DNA of 64,000 nucleotides. Source: Actinomycetota bacterium. GTDB taxonomy: Bacteria; Actinomycetota; Thermoleophilia; Solirubrobacterales; Solirubrobacteraceae. Made by a program: the position numbers and the translations under genes. This document shows, in pieces, positions 8,094 to 17,558 of this stretch. Within the stretch, counting starts at the first letter, position 1, and every line of letters begins with the position of its first letter. Location of the stretch: the NCBI GenBank assembly GCA_005884115.1, contig VAXW01000003.1:472128-536127 (forward strand). Direction: 5' to 3'. Under the pieces are notes generated by a model. It saw only the letters and a program-made list of their open reading frames with translations. It ran no database searches and was not told the origin of the DNA.

Positions 8094-9260
8094 TTAACGC
8101 TTGTGTCTCGCCTTCGGGAAGCGGTACAGCAGCGAGTTGCGCCTCCTCGCGGGCGCGCCTTCGCTCGGGGTGTAGGTCGTGCGCAGGCCCAGTCGCACGC
8201 GCTTGGCGCTGATGCCCTTGCGGCTGGGACGCAGGGTGAGCGTGTGCGTCCCGCCGCTGAGCGCGCTCGCCAGCTTCACCAGCGTGGCCGTGCGCGCCCT
8301 GCGAGCGCGCTTCGCTCTGACCCGGGCGGTGGCTTTCACGTCAACCACGCCAGGCTTGGGCAGGAAGACCCGCTCGAGGATGAGCCCGGCCTTCGTCACC
8401 CTGACCGACAGGACCGCGAAGGACCCGGACCTCGCCCCGTGCACGCCCGCCGCCGGTGCCGGCGCGCTGGTGGAGTTGACGGTCGTCAGCGTCAGCCCAG
8501 CGCCGCTCGGCGTGGCGATCACCTGGGTTGTGCCGGGAAGCAGCCTGCCCGCGCTCTCCAGCACGAGCGGCGTGGTCGAGAGCAGCGGTTTCACGATCGC
8601 CCCAGCCGTGCTCAGCGTGCCGTTGAGGCGGTCGACGGTCGTGCCCAAGGTGCTCGCGGCCCTTTCGGTCGTGGTCGCCACGAGCTGCGGTTCGAGCAGG
8701 TCGCTCAGCGTCGTCGCCAGCTCGTTTGCGAGCGTCGGCAGCGCCCCGGTCAGGCCGAGGTCGGCCAGGATTTCAGCCACCAGCGCGCGCAGCTCTTCGG
8801 CGTTCTGCGCGAGCGAAGAGAGGCGCGCTTCGATCAGCTGCGTAAGCGAGCCAGTGCTCAACCCCAGCGCGGACAGGGTGGAGGTGACCTGTGAGAGCGT
8901 CGCGCTGGGGGAGAGCACTTCGCCGAGCAGGGTCGCGACCGAGGAGTAGCCGGGCAGGGCCTCGATCTCGGCCATGAGTTCGGCGGAGGAGAGGTGGAGC
9001 ACCGCCGCCAGCTGTTCGATCGTCAGCTTGCCCAGCACATCCACCGAGCGCCCGTTTTCGTCGAGTACCGTCAGGGACGCGTTCACTGGCTCCGAGGTGA
9101 CCGACGCCGAGCCTTCGCTCGACGCCGTGGCGGTGGAGGGGAGGGCGCAGGCCAGCGCCGCGGCGGCGCCCAGGGCCGCGGTCGCCGCGCGCGAGCGCCA
9201 GAGCAGGGGTGAGAGGGCGGGTGAGAGGGCGGGCCGGGGCTTGTGGGCGGCGGCGCTCAT
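8094..9260 (-). CDS. secreted protein of unknown function
   Basis: A 388-residue exported protein I do not recognise. A signal peptide with a hydrophobic core (AALGAAAALACALPSTATAS, about 28-48) precedes an Ala/Leu/Thr/Ser-rich helical region with repeated LSS.. and L..LL.. patterns to about residue 240, then a beta-rich part. The last 70 residues are strongly basic (RVRAKRARRARTATLVKL, PARRRNSLLYRF). There are no cysteines after the signal peptide. ATG 9260 has an SD (AAAGGAG) 6 bases upstream. It is convergent with dapB and divergent from dapA. Confidence 0.75.
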   Translation of the reverse strand: MSAAAHKPRPALSPALSPLLWRSRAATAALGAAAALACALPSTATASSEGSASVTSEPVNASLTVLDENGRSVDVLGKLTIEQLAAVLHLSSAELMAEIEALPGYSSVATLLGEVLSPSATLSQVTSTLSALGLSTGSLTQLIEARLSSLAQNAEELRALVAEILADLGLTGALPTLANELATTLSDLLEPQLVATTTERAASTLGTTVDRLNGTLSTAGAIVKPLLSTTPLVLESAGRLLPGTTQVIATPSGAGLTLTTVNSTSAPAPAAGVHGARSGSFAVLSVRVTKAGLILERVFLPKPGVVDVKATARVRAKRARRARTATLVKLASALSGGTHTLTLRPSRKGISAKRVRLGLRTTYTPSEGAPARRRNSLLYRFPKARHKR

Positions 9261-9368
9261 GCTGTCTCCTTTGGGTGTCTGCCATCTACTCCCCAGAGAG
9301 CGCCCGCCCGCTTATGTGAACGGGAACTGGACGAACGTTCCAGCCCGCGCGCGCCGCGGCCGGCGTGG

Positions 9369-9374
9369 GATACT
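9369..9374 (+). promoter_or_regulatory. possible -10 element of dapA (leaderless start)
   Basis: GATACT, 4/6 to TATAAT, ends 6 nt before the dapA ATG, and no SD is present. This spacing would start the transcript at or next to the A of the ATG. No clear -35 is visible. Confidence 0.4.
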
Positions 9375-9380
9375 GCACGC

Positions 9381-10286
9381 ATGACCGACCTCGGCGCCGT
9401 GCTGACCGCGATCGTGACGCCGTTCGATGCTGAGGAGAACGTCAGCGAGGAGGCGTTCGTGGCGCTCATGCGACACCTCGCCGACAACGGCTCCGACGGG
9501 TTCGTGGTCGCGGGCACCACCGGCGAGGCCTCGACCCTCACCGATGAGGAGCAGCTCGGGCTGATCGAGCTCGCGGTCGCCGAGCGCCCGGCTGGAAAGA
9601 CGGTCGTCGCCGGCACCGGCACCAACGACACGCGCCACGCGGTGTACCTGACCGAACGCGCCAGCGCAGTCGGCGTCGACGCGGTGCTGTCGGTCACGCC
9701 CTATTACAACAAGCCCAGCCCCGCCGGCCTGGTGCGCCACTACGAAGCCGTCGCCGCCGCCGCCGACGTGCCCGTCCTGCTGTACAACATCCCGGGCCGC
9801 ACCGCGACCAACATGGGGCCCGAGCTGCTGGCCGAGCTCGCCCAGATCGACGGGATCGAAGGCGTCAAGCAGGCCAACGCCGAAGAGCTGCAGCTGATCG
9901 ACGGGCTGGCGCTGTACGCGGGCGACGACGGCACCTTCGCGCGCGTGCTCGAGATGGGAGGAGCGGGCGGCATCCTCGTCGCAAGCCACATCGTGGGCAA
10001 GGAGATGCGTCGCATGGTAGATGAGCCCGAGCACCGAGAGGAGATCGACGCGTCCCTGCGCGACGTCTACGAGACGCTGTTCTTGACCTCCAACCCCACG
10101 TGCACGAAGGCCGCCCTGAACCTGCTGGGCCACGACGCGGGCGGGCTGCGCCTGCCGCTCATCGAGGCCAACGAGCGAGAGCTCGAAGCCGTGCGCGCGA
10201 TGCTCATCCGCCATCAGCTGCTGTCCGGCGAGGGTCATGCGGCGGCGGCAGCCGGGGCGCACTCGGGGCCCGCCCCCGGCGCGTGA
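9381..10286 (+). CDS. dapA: 4-hydroxy-tetrahydrodipicolinate synthase DapA
   Basis: Condenses pyruvate and aspartate semialdehyde, the first committed step to DAP and lysine. It is a 301-residue TIM barrel with GTTGE (45-49), SVTPYYN (104-110), LLYNIPGR with catalytic Tyr135 and Arg140, and GVKQAN with Schiff-base Lys163. ATG 9381 begins the conserved sequence, though the frame is open further upstream. It overlaps rnj by 4 bases (GTGA), the dapA-rnj pairing seen in many actinobacteria. Confidence 0.96.
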   Translation: MTDLGAVLTAIVTPFDAEENVSEEAFVALMRHLADNGSDGFVVAGTTGEASTLTDEEQLGLIELAVAERPAGKTVVAGTGTNDTRHAVYLTERASAVGVDAVLSVTPYYNKPSPAGLVRHYEAVAAAADVPVLLYNIPGRTATNMGPELLAELAQIDGIEGVKQANAEELQLIDGLALYAGDDGTFARVLEMGGAGGILVASHIVGKEMRRMVDEPEHREEIDASLRDVYETLFLTSNPTCTKAALNLLGHDAGGLRLPLIEANERELEAVRAMLIRHQLLSGEGHAAAAAGAHSGPAPGA

Positions 10287-11944
10287 GCTCACTGCGCGTC
10301 CTGCCCCTCGGGGGGCTGGGAGAGGTGGGCAAGAACATGACCGTCGTCGAGCGCGACGGGCGCATCGTGGTGGTCGACGTGGGCCTTCGCTTTCCCACGC
10401 CCGACATGGTCGGCATCGACCTCGTGCTGCCCGACTTCTCTTACCTGCGCGAGCGCGCCTCAGAGGTCGAGGCGATCGTCGTCACGCACGGCCACGAGGA
10501 CCACCTGGGCGCCCTGCCGTGGGTCCTGCGGGAGCTGGGCTCGGAGAACGCGCCACCGGTCTACGGCGGAGCGCTGACGCTGGCAATGGCGCGCTCGAAG
10601 CTCGACGAGCACAAGCTCCGCGACGTCGAGCTCATCGAGCTCGAGCCCGAGGCAGTCGTGGGCCTCGGCCCGTTTTCGCTCGAGCTCGTGCACATGACGC
10701 ACTCAATCCCCGACTCGAGCGCCGTCGCGCTGGGCACCGAACTGGGGACGGTGCTGATCACGGGCGACTACAAGTTCGACCAGACGCCCGTGGACGGTCC
10801 GCCCGCCGATGTCTCGCGCCTGGCCGAGCTGGGGCGCGACGGCGTGCTGCTGCTGTGCGGGGACTCCACCAACGTCGACCGCCCCGGGTTCTCGCCCTCG
10901 GAGTCGGTCGTGGGGCCGCACCTCGAGCAGGTGTTCGCGCGCTGCCGGGGGCGCATCGTGGTGACGAGCTTCGCCTCGAACATCCACCGCGTGCAGCAGG
11001 TCATGGACGCCGCCGCCGAGCTCGACCGCAAGGTCGTGCTGGTCGGGCGATCGATGCGCAAGAACGTCGGCATCGGCCGCGCCCTCGGCCATATCGAGGT
11101 CGGCGAGGGCCAGTTGGTGGGTACGCGCGAGGTCGAGGACTTCCCCGACGAGCGGATCGTGATCATCTCCACCGGGTCGCAGGGCGAGCCGCTGTCGGCG
11201 CTTCGGCGCATGGCCTATCGCGACCACCCGGTGATCGAGCTTCGCGAAGGCGACACGGTCGTGTTCTCCGCCACCCCGATCCCGGGCAACGAGCGTGCCG
11301 TGAACGACACCATCGACCGCCTCTACCACATCGGCTGCGAGGTTATAACGCCGCGCGAGGCGCCCGTGCACGCCTCCGGGCACGGGTACGCCGAAGAGGT
11401 CAAGCTGATGCTGAACCTGGTCAAGCCGCGCTACGTGATGCCCTTCCACGGCGACTACAAGCGGCTGCGCATGCACGCGCAGCTCGCGGAGGCAGTCGGG
11501 GTGCCGGTCGAGGACATCTTCCAATCCGAAAACGGCTTGCCGCTCGAGATCGACGAGCGCGGCGCCCGCTTCGGTGAGCGCGAGCGCTCGGGGATGATCT
11601 TCGTCGACGGCGTCGAGATCGGTGAGATGGCCGACGTCGCGCTGCGCGACCGCCGCATGCTCTCGGCCGACGGGATCTTCATCATCGTGGTGACTATCGC
11701 CGAGGAGCACGGACAGTCGGTGAGCGAGCCCGAGATCATCCTCCGCGGCGTGCCCTTCGAGGCTGGCGAGGAGCTGCTCGATGAGATCGCCGAGACGGTC
11801 CAGGCCACGCTCGAACGCGCCGCGAAGGAGGAGATCCGCGAGGTGGACCTGCTGCAGCAGATGCTGCACGACGACCTCGCCAAGCTCGTCTACGAACGGC
11901 TCAAGCGGCGCCCGATGGTGCTGCCAGTGGTTGTTGAGGTGTAG
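10283..11944 (+). CDS. rnj: ribonuclease J
   Basis: A 553-residue metallo-beta-lactamase/beta-CASP nuclease with endo- and 5'-3' exonuclease activity. The zinc motif HGHEDH is at residues 69-74. LITGDYKFD, the CGDSTN segment, the beta-CASP motifs (SFASNIHR, STGSQGEP) and FHGDYKRL follow, then the C-terminal dimerisation domain. GTG 10283 overlaps the dapA stop by 4 bases; the frame is open upstream inside dapA but without homology. The last 44 bases are shared with the convergent histidine kinase gene. Confidence 0.95.
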   Translation: MSSLRVLPLGGLGEVGKNMTVVERDGRIVVVDVGLRFPTPDMVGIDLVLPDFSYLRERASEVEAIVVTHGHEDHLGALPWVLRELGSENAPPVYGGALTLAMARSKLDEHKLRDVELIELEPEAVVGLGPFSLELVHMTHSIPDSSAVALGTELGTVLITGDYKFDQTPVDGPPADVSRLAELGRDGVLLLCGDSTNVDRPGFSPSESVVGPHLEQVFARCRGRIVVTSFASNIHRVQQVMDAAAELDRKVVLVGRSMRKNVGIGRALGHIEVGEGQLVGTREVEDFPDERIVIISTGSQGEPLSALRRMAYRDHPVIELREGDTVVFSATPIPGNERAVNDTIDRLYHIGCEVITPREAPVHASGHGYAEEVKLMLNLVKPRYVMPFHGDYKRLRMHAQLAEAVGVPVEDIFQSENGLPLEIDERGARFGERERSGMIFVDGVEIGEMADVALRDRRMLSADGIFIIVVTIAEEHGQSVSEPEIILRGVPFEAGEELLDEIAETVQATLERAAKEEIREVDLLQQMLHDDLAKLVYERLKRRPMVLPVVVEV

Positions 11945-13316
11945 GGGAGCCGACGCCTGCCGAGCGCGGCAGGCGCACGACGAAGCGCGCCCCGCTCCCG
12001 TCGCGCGAGGGCTCCAGCGCGACGCTGCCGCCGTGTGACTCGGCGACCGCCCTGACGATCGCCAGGCCCAGGCCGAACGAGCCGCCCCGGTCGCCCTTGC
12101 CGCGCACGAAGCGCTCGAACAGGCTCGAGGCGAGCTCCGGCGGCACTCCAGGCCCGTCGTCGGCTACGACCAGCAGCACCTGCCCGTTCTCAGAGCTCGT
12201 CTCGACGTTGATCTTGGTACCGGGCGGGGTGTGTCGCAGGGCGTTGTCGAGCAGGTTGATCGTCAGGCGGTGAAGCTCGTCGCGGGAGGCCTCGACCACC
12301 GCCGGCGCGACGCTCAGCGTGATGTCGTGATCGGCGCTCACCGGACCGAGCTCGGCGGCCGCCTCGACGACGATGTGCGCGAGGTCGCACGCCTCGCGCC
12401 TCGGGACGCGGCCGACATCGGTGCGCGCCAAGAGCAGCAGGTCCGCGACCAGACGGCGCATGCGCTGGGCTGAGCGGAAGGCCGAGCGTGCCGCTTCGCC
12501 GGAATCCCCGGCCAGCGACTCGCTGAGCAGCTCGAGATTGGCGAGCACGCTGGTCAAGGGGGTTCGCAGCTCGTGCGAGGCGTCGGCCACGAATCGCCGC
12601 TGGCGCGTGAGCATGGACTCCGTCTCCGCGCGCGCAGCATCCAGCTCGCGCAACATGCCCTCGAGGGTGCGTGCCAGCTCGGCGACCTCGTCACTGGCCT
12701 CGGGCTGCGGCACCCGCAGCGAGGGGTCGCGCGTGCGCGCGATCGTCTCCGCAGTCGAAGTCAGCTCCGCGATCGGCGCCATCGCTCGGCGCGCGATCGC
12801 CATCCCCGCCAGCAGCGCCAGCGCGGTGCCCGCGAGCACCCCGAAGAGCAGGAACAGCTCGACGCGCGCGACCGTCGCCTCGGTGTCGGAGATGCGCCGG
12901 CCGTACTGGATGATCACCTCGCCGAGCGGGTCATCGCTGCCGGCGGCGCGCACAACGGCCGCGTGGCTGACGACGCGATAGCCGTGGATCGTGCTCGGCC
13001 GCGAGCTGGGTTCACCCAGCGAGGGACCGTTGGAAGGTTCCCTGACGATCACGCGGCCGGGCAGCGTGAGGATGCGGATCTCGGCGCGATCCGCGCCACC
13101 CGTAAAGGCCGCCAGCGGAGGCTCGATCGAGACGATGCGGTGCAAGCCCGTGGGCTCGGCGACGATCCTCAGCTGCGAGGAGAGCTGCAGAGCAGTCGCG
13201 TCGACCTGATGGTTGAAGTCGGCACGCACGCGGTGCACGGTGAGGGAGCCGATCGCCACCGCGAAGGCGCACAGGATCACGAACGTCAGCAGCGCCGAGA
13301 CGCTCGCCAGGCGCAC
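11901..13316 (-). CDS. sensor histidine kinase (two-component system)
   Basis: A 471-residue membrane kinase. TM1 is at about 8-28, an extracytoplasmic sensor of about 120 residues follows, TM2 is at about 155-177, then HAMP, HisKA with the phospho-acceptor in DASHELRTPL (about 245), and HATPase_c with NLLDNALRH, DDGPGVPP and GSFGLGLAIV. The signal is unknown. GTG 13316 is the first standard start, but the frame stays open upstream (AYASFDRLPIRV, a typical pre-TM1 segment), so the real N-terminus could be longer. It follows its response regulator by 67 bases and overlaps rnj tail-to-tail by 44 bases. Confidence 0.92.
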   Translation of the reverse strand: MRLASVSALLTFVILCAFAVAIGSLTVHRVRADFNHQVDATALQLSSQLRIVAEPTGLHRIVSIEPPLAAFTGGADRAEIRILTLPGRVIVREPSNGPSLGEPSSRPSTIHGYRVVSHAAVVRAAGSDDPLGEVIIQYGRRISDTEATVARVELFLLFGVLAGTALALLAGMAIARRAMAPIAELTSTAETIARTRDPSLRVPQPEASDEVAELARTLEGMLRELDAARAETESMLTRQRRFVADASHELRTPLTSVLANLELLSESLAGDSGEAARSAFRSAQRMRRLVADLLLLARTDVGRVPRREACDLAHIVVEAAAELGPVSADHDITLSVAPAVVEASRDELHRLTINLLDNALRHTPPGTKINVETSSENGQVLLVVADDGPGVPPELASSLFERFVRGKGDRGGSFGLGLAIVRAVAESHGGSVALEPSRDGSGARFVVRLPRSAGVGSPTPQQPLAAPSGAA

Positions 13317-13383
13317 GCGGATGGGCAGGCGGTCGAAGCTCGCGTAGGCGCGCGCGACGGCCCGCCGGGGGATGCGAACGACC

Positions 13384-14070
13384 CTACGCGCGAAGGACGT
13401 AGCCCGCTCCTCTGATGGTGTGCAGCAGGCGAGGCTCGCCCTCGGCCTCGAGCTTGCGCCGCAGGTTCGAGACGAATACCTCGATCGTGTTGGTGGTGGA
13501 GAACGGGTCGTATCCCCACACCTCGTCGAGCAGCCGCTGGCGGGAGATGACGATGCGCTCGTTGCGCATCAAGTACTCGAGCAGCTCGAACTCGCGCTGT
13601 GTCAGATCGACGGCGCGCTCCCCGCGCATGACCTCGTGCGTGTCGGCGTTGAGTGAGAGGTCCGAGACGCGCAGCGGCGCCGAGCCGCGCGGCGGGCGCC
13701 GGCGCAGCAGAGCTCGCATGCGCGCGAGCAGCTCCTGGCGCTCGAAGGGCTTGACGAGGTAGTCGTCGGCGCCCGCATCCAGCCCCTCCACGCGGGCGTC
13801 GAGCGCGTCGCGAGCGGTGAGGATGAGGATCGGCACGTCGGCCTCCGCGCGCATCGTTCGTGCGACCTCTATGCCGTCGACCTCGGGCAGCCCGAGGTCG
13901 AGGATCACCAGATCGGGCGCGAACGCGCGGCCGTGCTCGAGCGCCGAGCGCCCGTCTGGGGCGGCTCGCACCTCATATCCCTCCATGCGCAGAGAGCGCT
14001 GGAGCGCCTGGGCGATGTCCTCGTCGTCCTCCACCACGAGGACGCGTGGCGCACGTGCGTATTCGTTCAT
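13384..14070 (-). CDS. OmpR/PhoB-family response regulator
   Basis: A 228-residue response regulator. The receiver domain has acidic VEDDED (13-18), phospho-acceptor Asp58 (LVILDLGLP) and LVKPF. The winged-helix DNA-binding domain shows LTQREFELLEYLM, the recognition-helix region NTIEVFVSNLRRKLE and HTIRGAGYVL. ATG 14070 is the family start; the open frame continues upstream. It forms an operon with the kinase downstream and is divergent from ftsK. It resembles MprA/PrrA-type regulators, but the target genes are unknown. Confidence 0.94.
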   Translation of the reverse strand: MNEYARAPRVLVVEDDEDIAQALQRSLRMEGYEVRAAPDGRSALEHGRAFAPDLVILDLGLPEVDGIEVARTMRAEADVPILILTARDALDARVEGLDAGADDYLVKPFERQELLARMRALLRRRPPRGSAPLRVSDLSLNADTHEVMRGERAVDLTQREFELLEYLMRNERIVISRQRLLDEVWGYDPFSTTNTIEVFVSNLRRKLEAEGEPRLLHTIRGAGYVLRA

Positions 14071-14152
14071 GTCGTGTATGTAGTAGTGGCCGCTAAAGCG
14101 ATGGTAAGGCCCCCGGGCAGGGTCCGCGAGGCCGGCGTCGAAGTTGCGCAGG

Positions 14153-16735
14153 ATGGCCGGCGCGAGAAGACGCACCCGCTCAAGCCGCTCCGCGCCCCGG
14201 CGCAGCGCCAGAGCGCGGCCGCGTCGCGGGCGTCGCGGGCACTCGCCCTGGGCGCGCTCGCTGCGCTGGCTGCGGCCCTCGCGCCTGGTGCGGCTGCGCG
14301 CGCTCGACCAGCGCGCTCGAGACGTGCTCGGCCTCGCGCTGCTCGCGCTCGGCATCTTCGCGGGCTTCGTGCTCGATGGCGGCTGGGACGGGGGAGGAGG
14401 AGGTCACGCCCTGGAAAGCGCGCTTGGCCTCCTCTTGGGTCGCGCGCGGGTGCTCGCGCCGCTGGCGCTGGTGGCGGGAGGCGCCGCGCTGCTGCTGGCA
14501 CCCCTGCTCGCCGCGCGTGCGCAGGAGGGCGAGGGAGCGCAGCCGCGCAACACGCGACTCATCGGTGCGATCTGCCTGTTCGCCTCGCTCACGCTCGCCC
14601 TGGCCGCGGGCATGGCTGGGATCAGCGCGCCGCGCTCGGGGGCGCCATCGACCTGGAGCTCCTCTTTCTTGCACGCTCACGGGGGTGTTGTCGGAGAGGC
14701 GCTGTATGCGCTCGCCAACCGCCTCGTCAGCCAGCTCGGCGTTGACATCCTCGTGGTATTCCTGATGCTCGCCGGCGGCACGCTCGTCACCGGCGCATCG
14801 CTCCCCGGTGCCATCCGCGCGCTCGCGCGCGTGACCGCGCAGGTGCTCGGCGTCGCGGGCGCGCTCGCCGCGGGGCGCAAGCGGACATTCGACGGGGAGG
14901 CCGCGGCAGCCGACGCGCCGGAGCTCGCGGAGGCTGCCCGCGCAGCTGCACTTGCGCCCCCTGAGCCCTCCGAGCAGGAGCTGATCGTGCGCTCGACACA
15001 CCTGGAAGGCCCCTCGCAGGAGACCGCTGAGTTCCCCGCGCGCGAGCTTCGCGGCACCGGGGAAGGCGTGGAGCGGCCGGGCGTCGCTCCCCCGCGCGCA
15101 GGTGCCGCAGCGCGGCGAGACGGCAGCGAGGGGGGATCGGGAGGCTCACCGGGGGACGAGCTCACCCCACGCGGGCGCCTGCACGACTCCGTCACCGAGG
15201 ACCCGGCGTTCGAGTGGAAGCTCCCCGAGGCCGGGAAGCTGCTCACGCGCTCAACGGGCGAGCAGGCGCGGCCCGACACCGCCGGCCAGAGCCAGACGGC
15301 CGCAAGCCTGCTCGAGGCGCTGGGCCACTTCAACGTGCAGGCAAAGGTGATCGGCACGGTCGCCGGTCCGCATATAACGCGCTACGAGCTGCGGCTTGCA
15401 CCCGGGACCAAGATGGCCAACGTCGCCAAACTGAAGGACGACCTCGCCTACGCGCTCGCGGCGACCGACATCCGCATCCTCGCGCCGATACCAGGCAAGC
15501 AGGCGGTGGGCGTCGAGGTTCCCAACGCCCACCGGCGCATCGTGCGCCTCGGGGACGTCTTCCAGGAGCCGCCGCCGGACTCCTCGCCTCTCACCGTGTG
15601 GCTGGGAAAGGACGTGGCGGGAAAGGCGATCGGTGCGGACCTCGCCAAGATGCCGCACCTGCTCGTCGCTGGCACCACCGGAGCGGGCAAGTCGGCCGCC
15701 ATCAACTCGATGCTCTCGAGCGTCCTGCTGCGCGCCACGCCGCACGACGTGCGGCTCGTGCTCGTCGACCCCAAGCAGGTCGAGCTCAATCACTACGAGT
15801 CGATCCCGCACCTGCTGACGCCGGTGATCACGAGCCCGCGCATGGCGGCGAACGCGCTGCAGAACCTCGTCAAGGAGATGGAGCAGCGTTACGGGATCAT
15901 GTCGTTGGCGCGCACGCGCGGCCTGCTCGAGCTCAACCGCGCGCGCGAGCGACGCGGTGAGGCGCGGCTGCCGTACATCCTGTGCGTGATCGACGAGCTC
16001 GCCGACCTGATGATGGTGGCGCCCGCCGATGTCGAGGACTCGATCATCCGGCTCGCCCAGAAGGCGCGCGCGGTAGGCATCCACCTGGTCCTGGCCACGC
16101 AGAGCCCGCGCGTGGACGTGATCACGGGCATGATCAAGGCGAATGTGCCCTCGCGGATCGCCTTCGCCGTCTCCTCGCAGACGGACTCGCGCGTGATCCT
16201 CGACCAGAACGGCGCCGAGTCCCTGCTGGGGCAGGGGGACATGCTCTTCAGTCCCGTCGGCAGCTCGCGCCTGCAGCGCATCCAGGGGGCGTACATCGAC
16301 GAGCGCCAGATCGCGCTGCTCACCGAGCTGTGGCGCAAGCAGGGCGAGCCGGAGCTGCGCGAGGAGCTACTCGAGGAGGTCGAGTCCGAGGCTCCAGAAG
16401 GCGCGGGCGACGAGCTCGACCCCGACGAGGATCCGCTGCTGCGCGACGCGATTGTGCTGGTCGCGGAAATGCAGACAGCATCGACCTCGATGCTCCAGCG
16501 CCGCCTGCGCCTCGGCTACACCCGCGCGGGACGCGTGATCGACATGCTCGAGCGGCGCGGCGTGATCTCGGGCTATGAGGGCTCCAAGCCGAGGCAGGTG
16601 CTGATCACGGAGGCCGACCTGCCGCGCGTGCTGGACGAAACGGGGAGGATGGCCGAAGCGGGGATGCGAGCCAGAGGCGAGCGTCTCCCGCCCTCGCCGG
16701 CGCTGGGCGAGCCCGCGGCCACCACCAGCGACTAG
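14153..16735 (+). CDS. ftsK: DNA translocase FtsK/SpoIIIE
   Basis: An 860-residue septal DNA pump for chromosome segregation. A basic N-terminus precedes about four TM segments (residues 60-230) and a Pro/Glu-rich linker. The motor has Walker A AGTTGAGKSAA (about 506) and Walker B YILCVIDELAD (about 612). The C-terminal winged-helix gamma domain (about 765-825: QTASTSMLQRRLRLGY) reads orienting sequences. ATG 14153 is preferred over TTG 14144. It starts 82 bases from the divergent response regulator and is 13 bases ahead of the rodZ-like gene. Confidence 0.95.
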   Translation: MAGARRRTRSSRSAPRRSARARPRRGRRGHSPWARSLRWLRPSRLVRLRALDQRARDVLGLALLALGIFAGFVLDGGWDGGGGGHALESALGLLLGRARVLAPLALVAGGAALLLAPLLAARAQEGEGAQPRNTRLIGAICLFASLTLALAAGMAGISAPRSGAPSTWSSSFLHAHGGVVGEALYALANRLVSQLGVDILVVFLMLAGGTLVTGASLPGAIRALARVTAQVLGVAGALAAGRKRTFDGEAAAADAPELAEAARAAALAPPEPSEQELIVRSTHLEGPSQETAEFPARELRGTGEGVERPGVAPPRAGAAARRDGSEGGSGGSPGDELTPRGRLHDSVTEDPAFEWKLPEAGKLLTRSTGEQARPDTAGQSQTAASLLEALGHFNVQAKVIGTVAGPHITRYELRLAPGTKMANVAKLKDDLAYALAATDIRILAPIPGKQAVGVEVPNAHRRIVRLGDVFQEPPPDSSPLTVWLGKDVAGKAIGADLAKMPHLLVAGTTGAGKSAAINSMLSSVLLRATPHDVRLVLVDPKQVELNHYESIPHLLTPVITSPRMAANALQNLVKEMEQRYGIMSLARTRGLLELNRARERRGEARLPYILCVIDELADLMMVAPADVEDSIIRLAQKARAVGIHLVLATQSPRVDVITGMIKANVPSRIAFAVSSQTDSRVILDQNGAESLLGQGDMLFSPVGSSRLQRIQGAYIDERQIALLTELWRKQGEPELREELLEEVESEAPEGAGDELDPDEDPLLRDAIVLVAEMQTASTSMLQRRLRLGYTRAGRVIDMLERRGVISGYEGSKPRQVLITEADLPRVLDETGRMAEAGMRARGERLPPSPALGEPAATTSD

Positions 16736-16748
16736 CCTTTTCCGGCAG

Positions 16749-17558
16749 ATGCCGGATATTGGTGAAACTCTGCGCGACGCGCGCATGCGCGCCCGCATCG
16801 ACGTGTCCGAGATCGAGGCCAAGACCAAGATCAGGGCCAAGTACCTGCGCGCGCTCGAGAACGAGGAGTGGGGCCTGCTTCCGGGCCCGACGTTCGTGAA
16901 GAGCTTCCTGCGCACCTACGCGCAGGCCCTCGGCCTCGACGGTAAAGCCCTGGTGGAGGAGTACCGCGCCAGCCACGAGCACCCGAGCGAGTCGGTCTAC
17001 GAGCCGATCGTCTCCTCCTCCCAGCGCACGCGTGGGCGAGGCGGCTCGGGGCGGCCAGCGTCCGGCCCCTCCCGCGCCTACGTCTCGCTGGTCGGCGTGG
17101 TCCTGGTGCTGATCGTGCTGCTCGTCATCGGCCTGCTGAGCGGCGGAGGAGGCGGCTCGGGGCACCGCACCGCGCGGAAGTCGACGCGGCCTCACACCGC
17201 GCACGGCAAGCGCTCGACAGGTGCAGGCAGGCCCGCATCGGCCGGCGGAACGACAGCCGGCACAGGATCCTCGGCGATCGTCTCCCTATCCCTGCAAGCG
17301 ACCGCGCGCGTGTACGTGTGCCTGCTCGGAGACGGCGCCCGCAAGCTGATCCCAGGCACTGAACTGCAGCCTGGAGCGACGACCCCGGTTTACCACGCGA
17401 GGCGCTTCAAGATCACGCTCGGCAACAATGCGGTGAGACTGCTGATCGACGGCAGCGCGCGCACTGTGCCACCCTCGAGCCTGCCGATCGGGTACGCGAT
17501 CACCAAGGCGAGCGGCCGCCAGACGCTTCCGCAGAGCCAGCTTCCGACCTGCAAGTGA
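16749..17558 (+). CDS. RodZ-like membrane protein with N-terminal HTH domain
   Basis: A 269-residue protein. The N-terminal Cro/CI-type HTH ([14 protein letters not shown] to RTYAQALGL, residues 4-63) is that of the RodZ family. A single TM at about 111-131 is followed by a Thr/Gly/Ser-rich spacer and a C-terminal beta domain (about 178-255: [13 protein letters not shown]). RodZ links the cytoskeleton to cell-wall growth. MreB is not in this window, so the role here is inferred. It is followed by cinA with a 4-base overlap. Confidence 0.85.
   Translation: MPDIGETLRDARMRARIDVSEIEAKTKIRAKYLRALENEEWGLLPGPTFVKSFLRTYAQALGLDGKALVEEYRASHEHPSESVYEPIVSSSQRTRGRGGSGRPASGPSRAYVSLVGVVLVLIVLLVIGLLSGGGGGSGHRTARKSTRPHTAHGKRSTGAGRPASAGGTTAGTGSSAIVSLSLQATARVYVCLLGDGARKLIPGTELQPGATTPVYHARRFKITLGNNAVRLLIDGSARTVPPSSLPIGYAITKASGRQTLPQSQLPTCK

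Noticed and set aside
9331..9350. Inverted repeat around GAACGTTC between the secreted gene and dapA, LexA-like
   Set aside because: The half sites have no 4-base spacer, and dapA is not an SOS gene.
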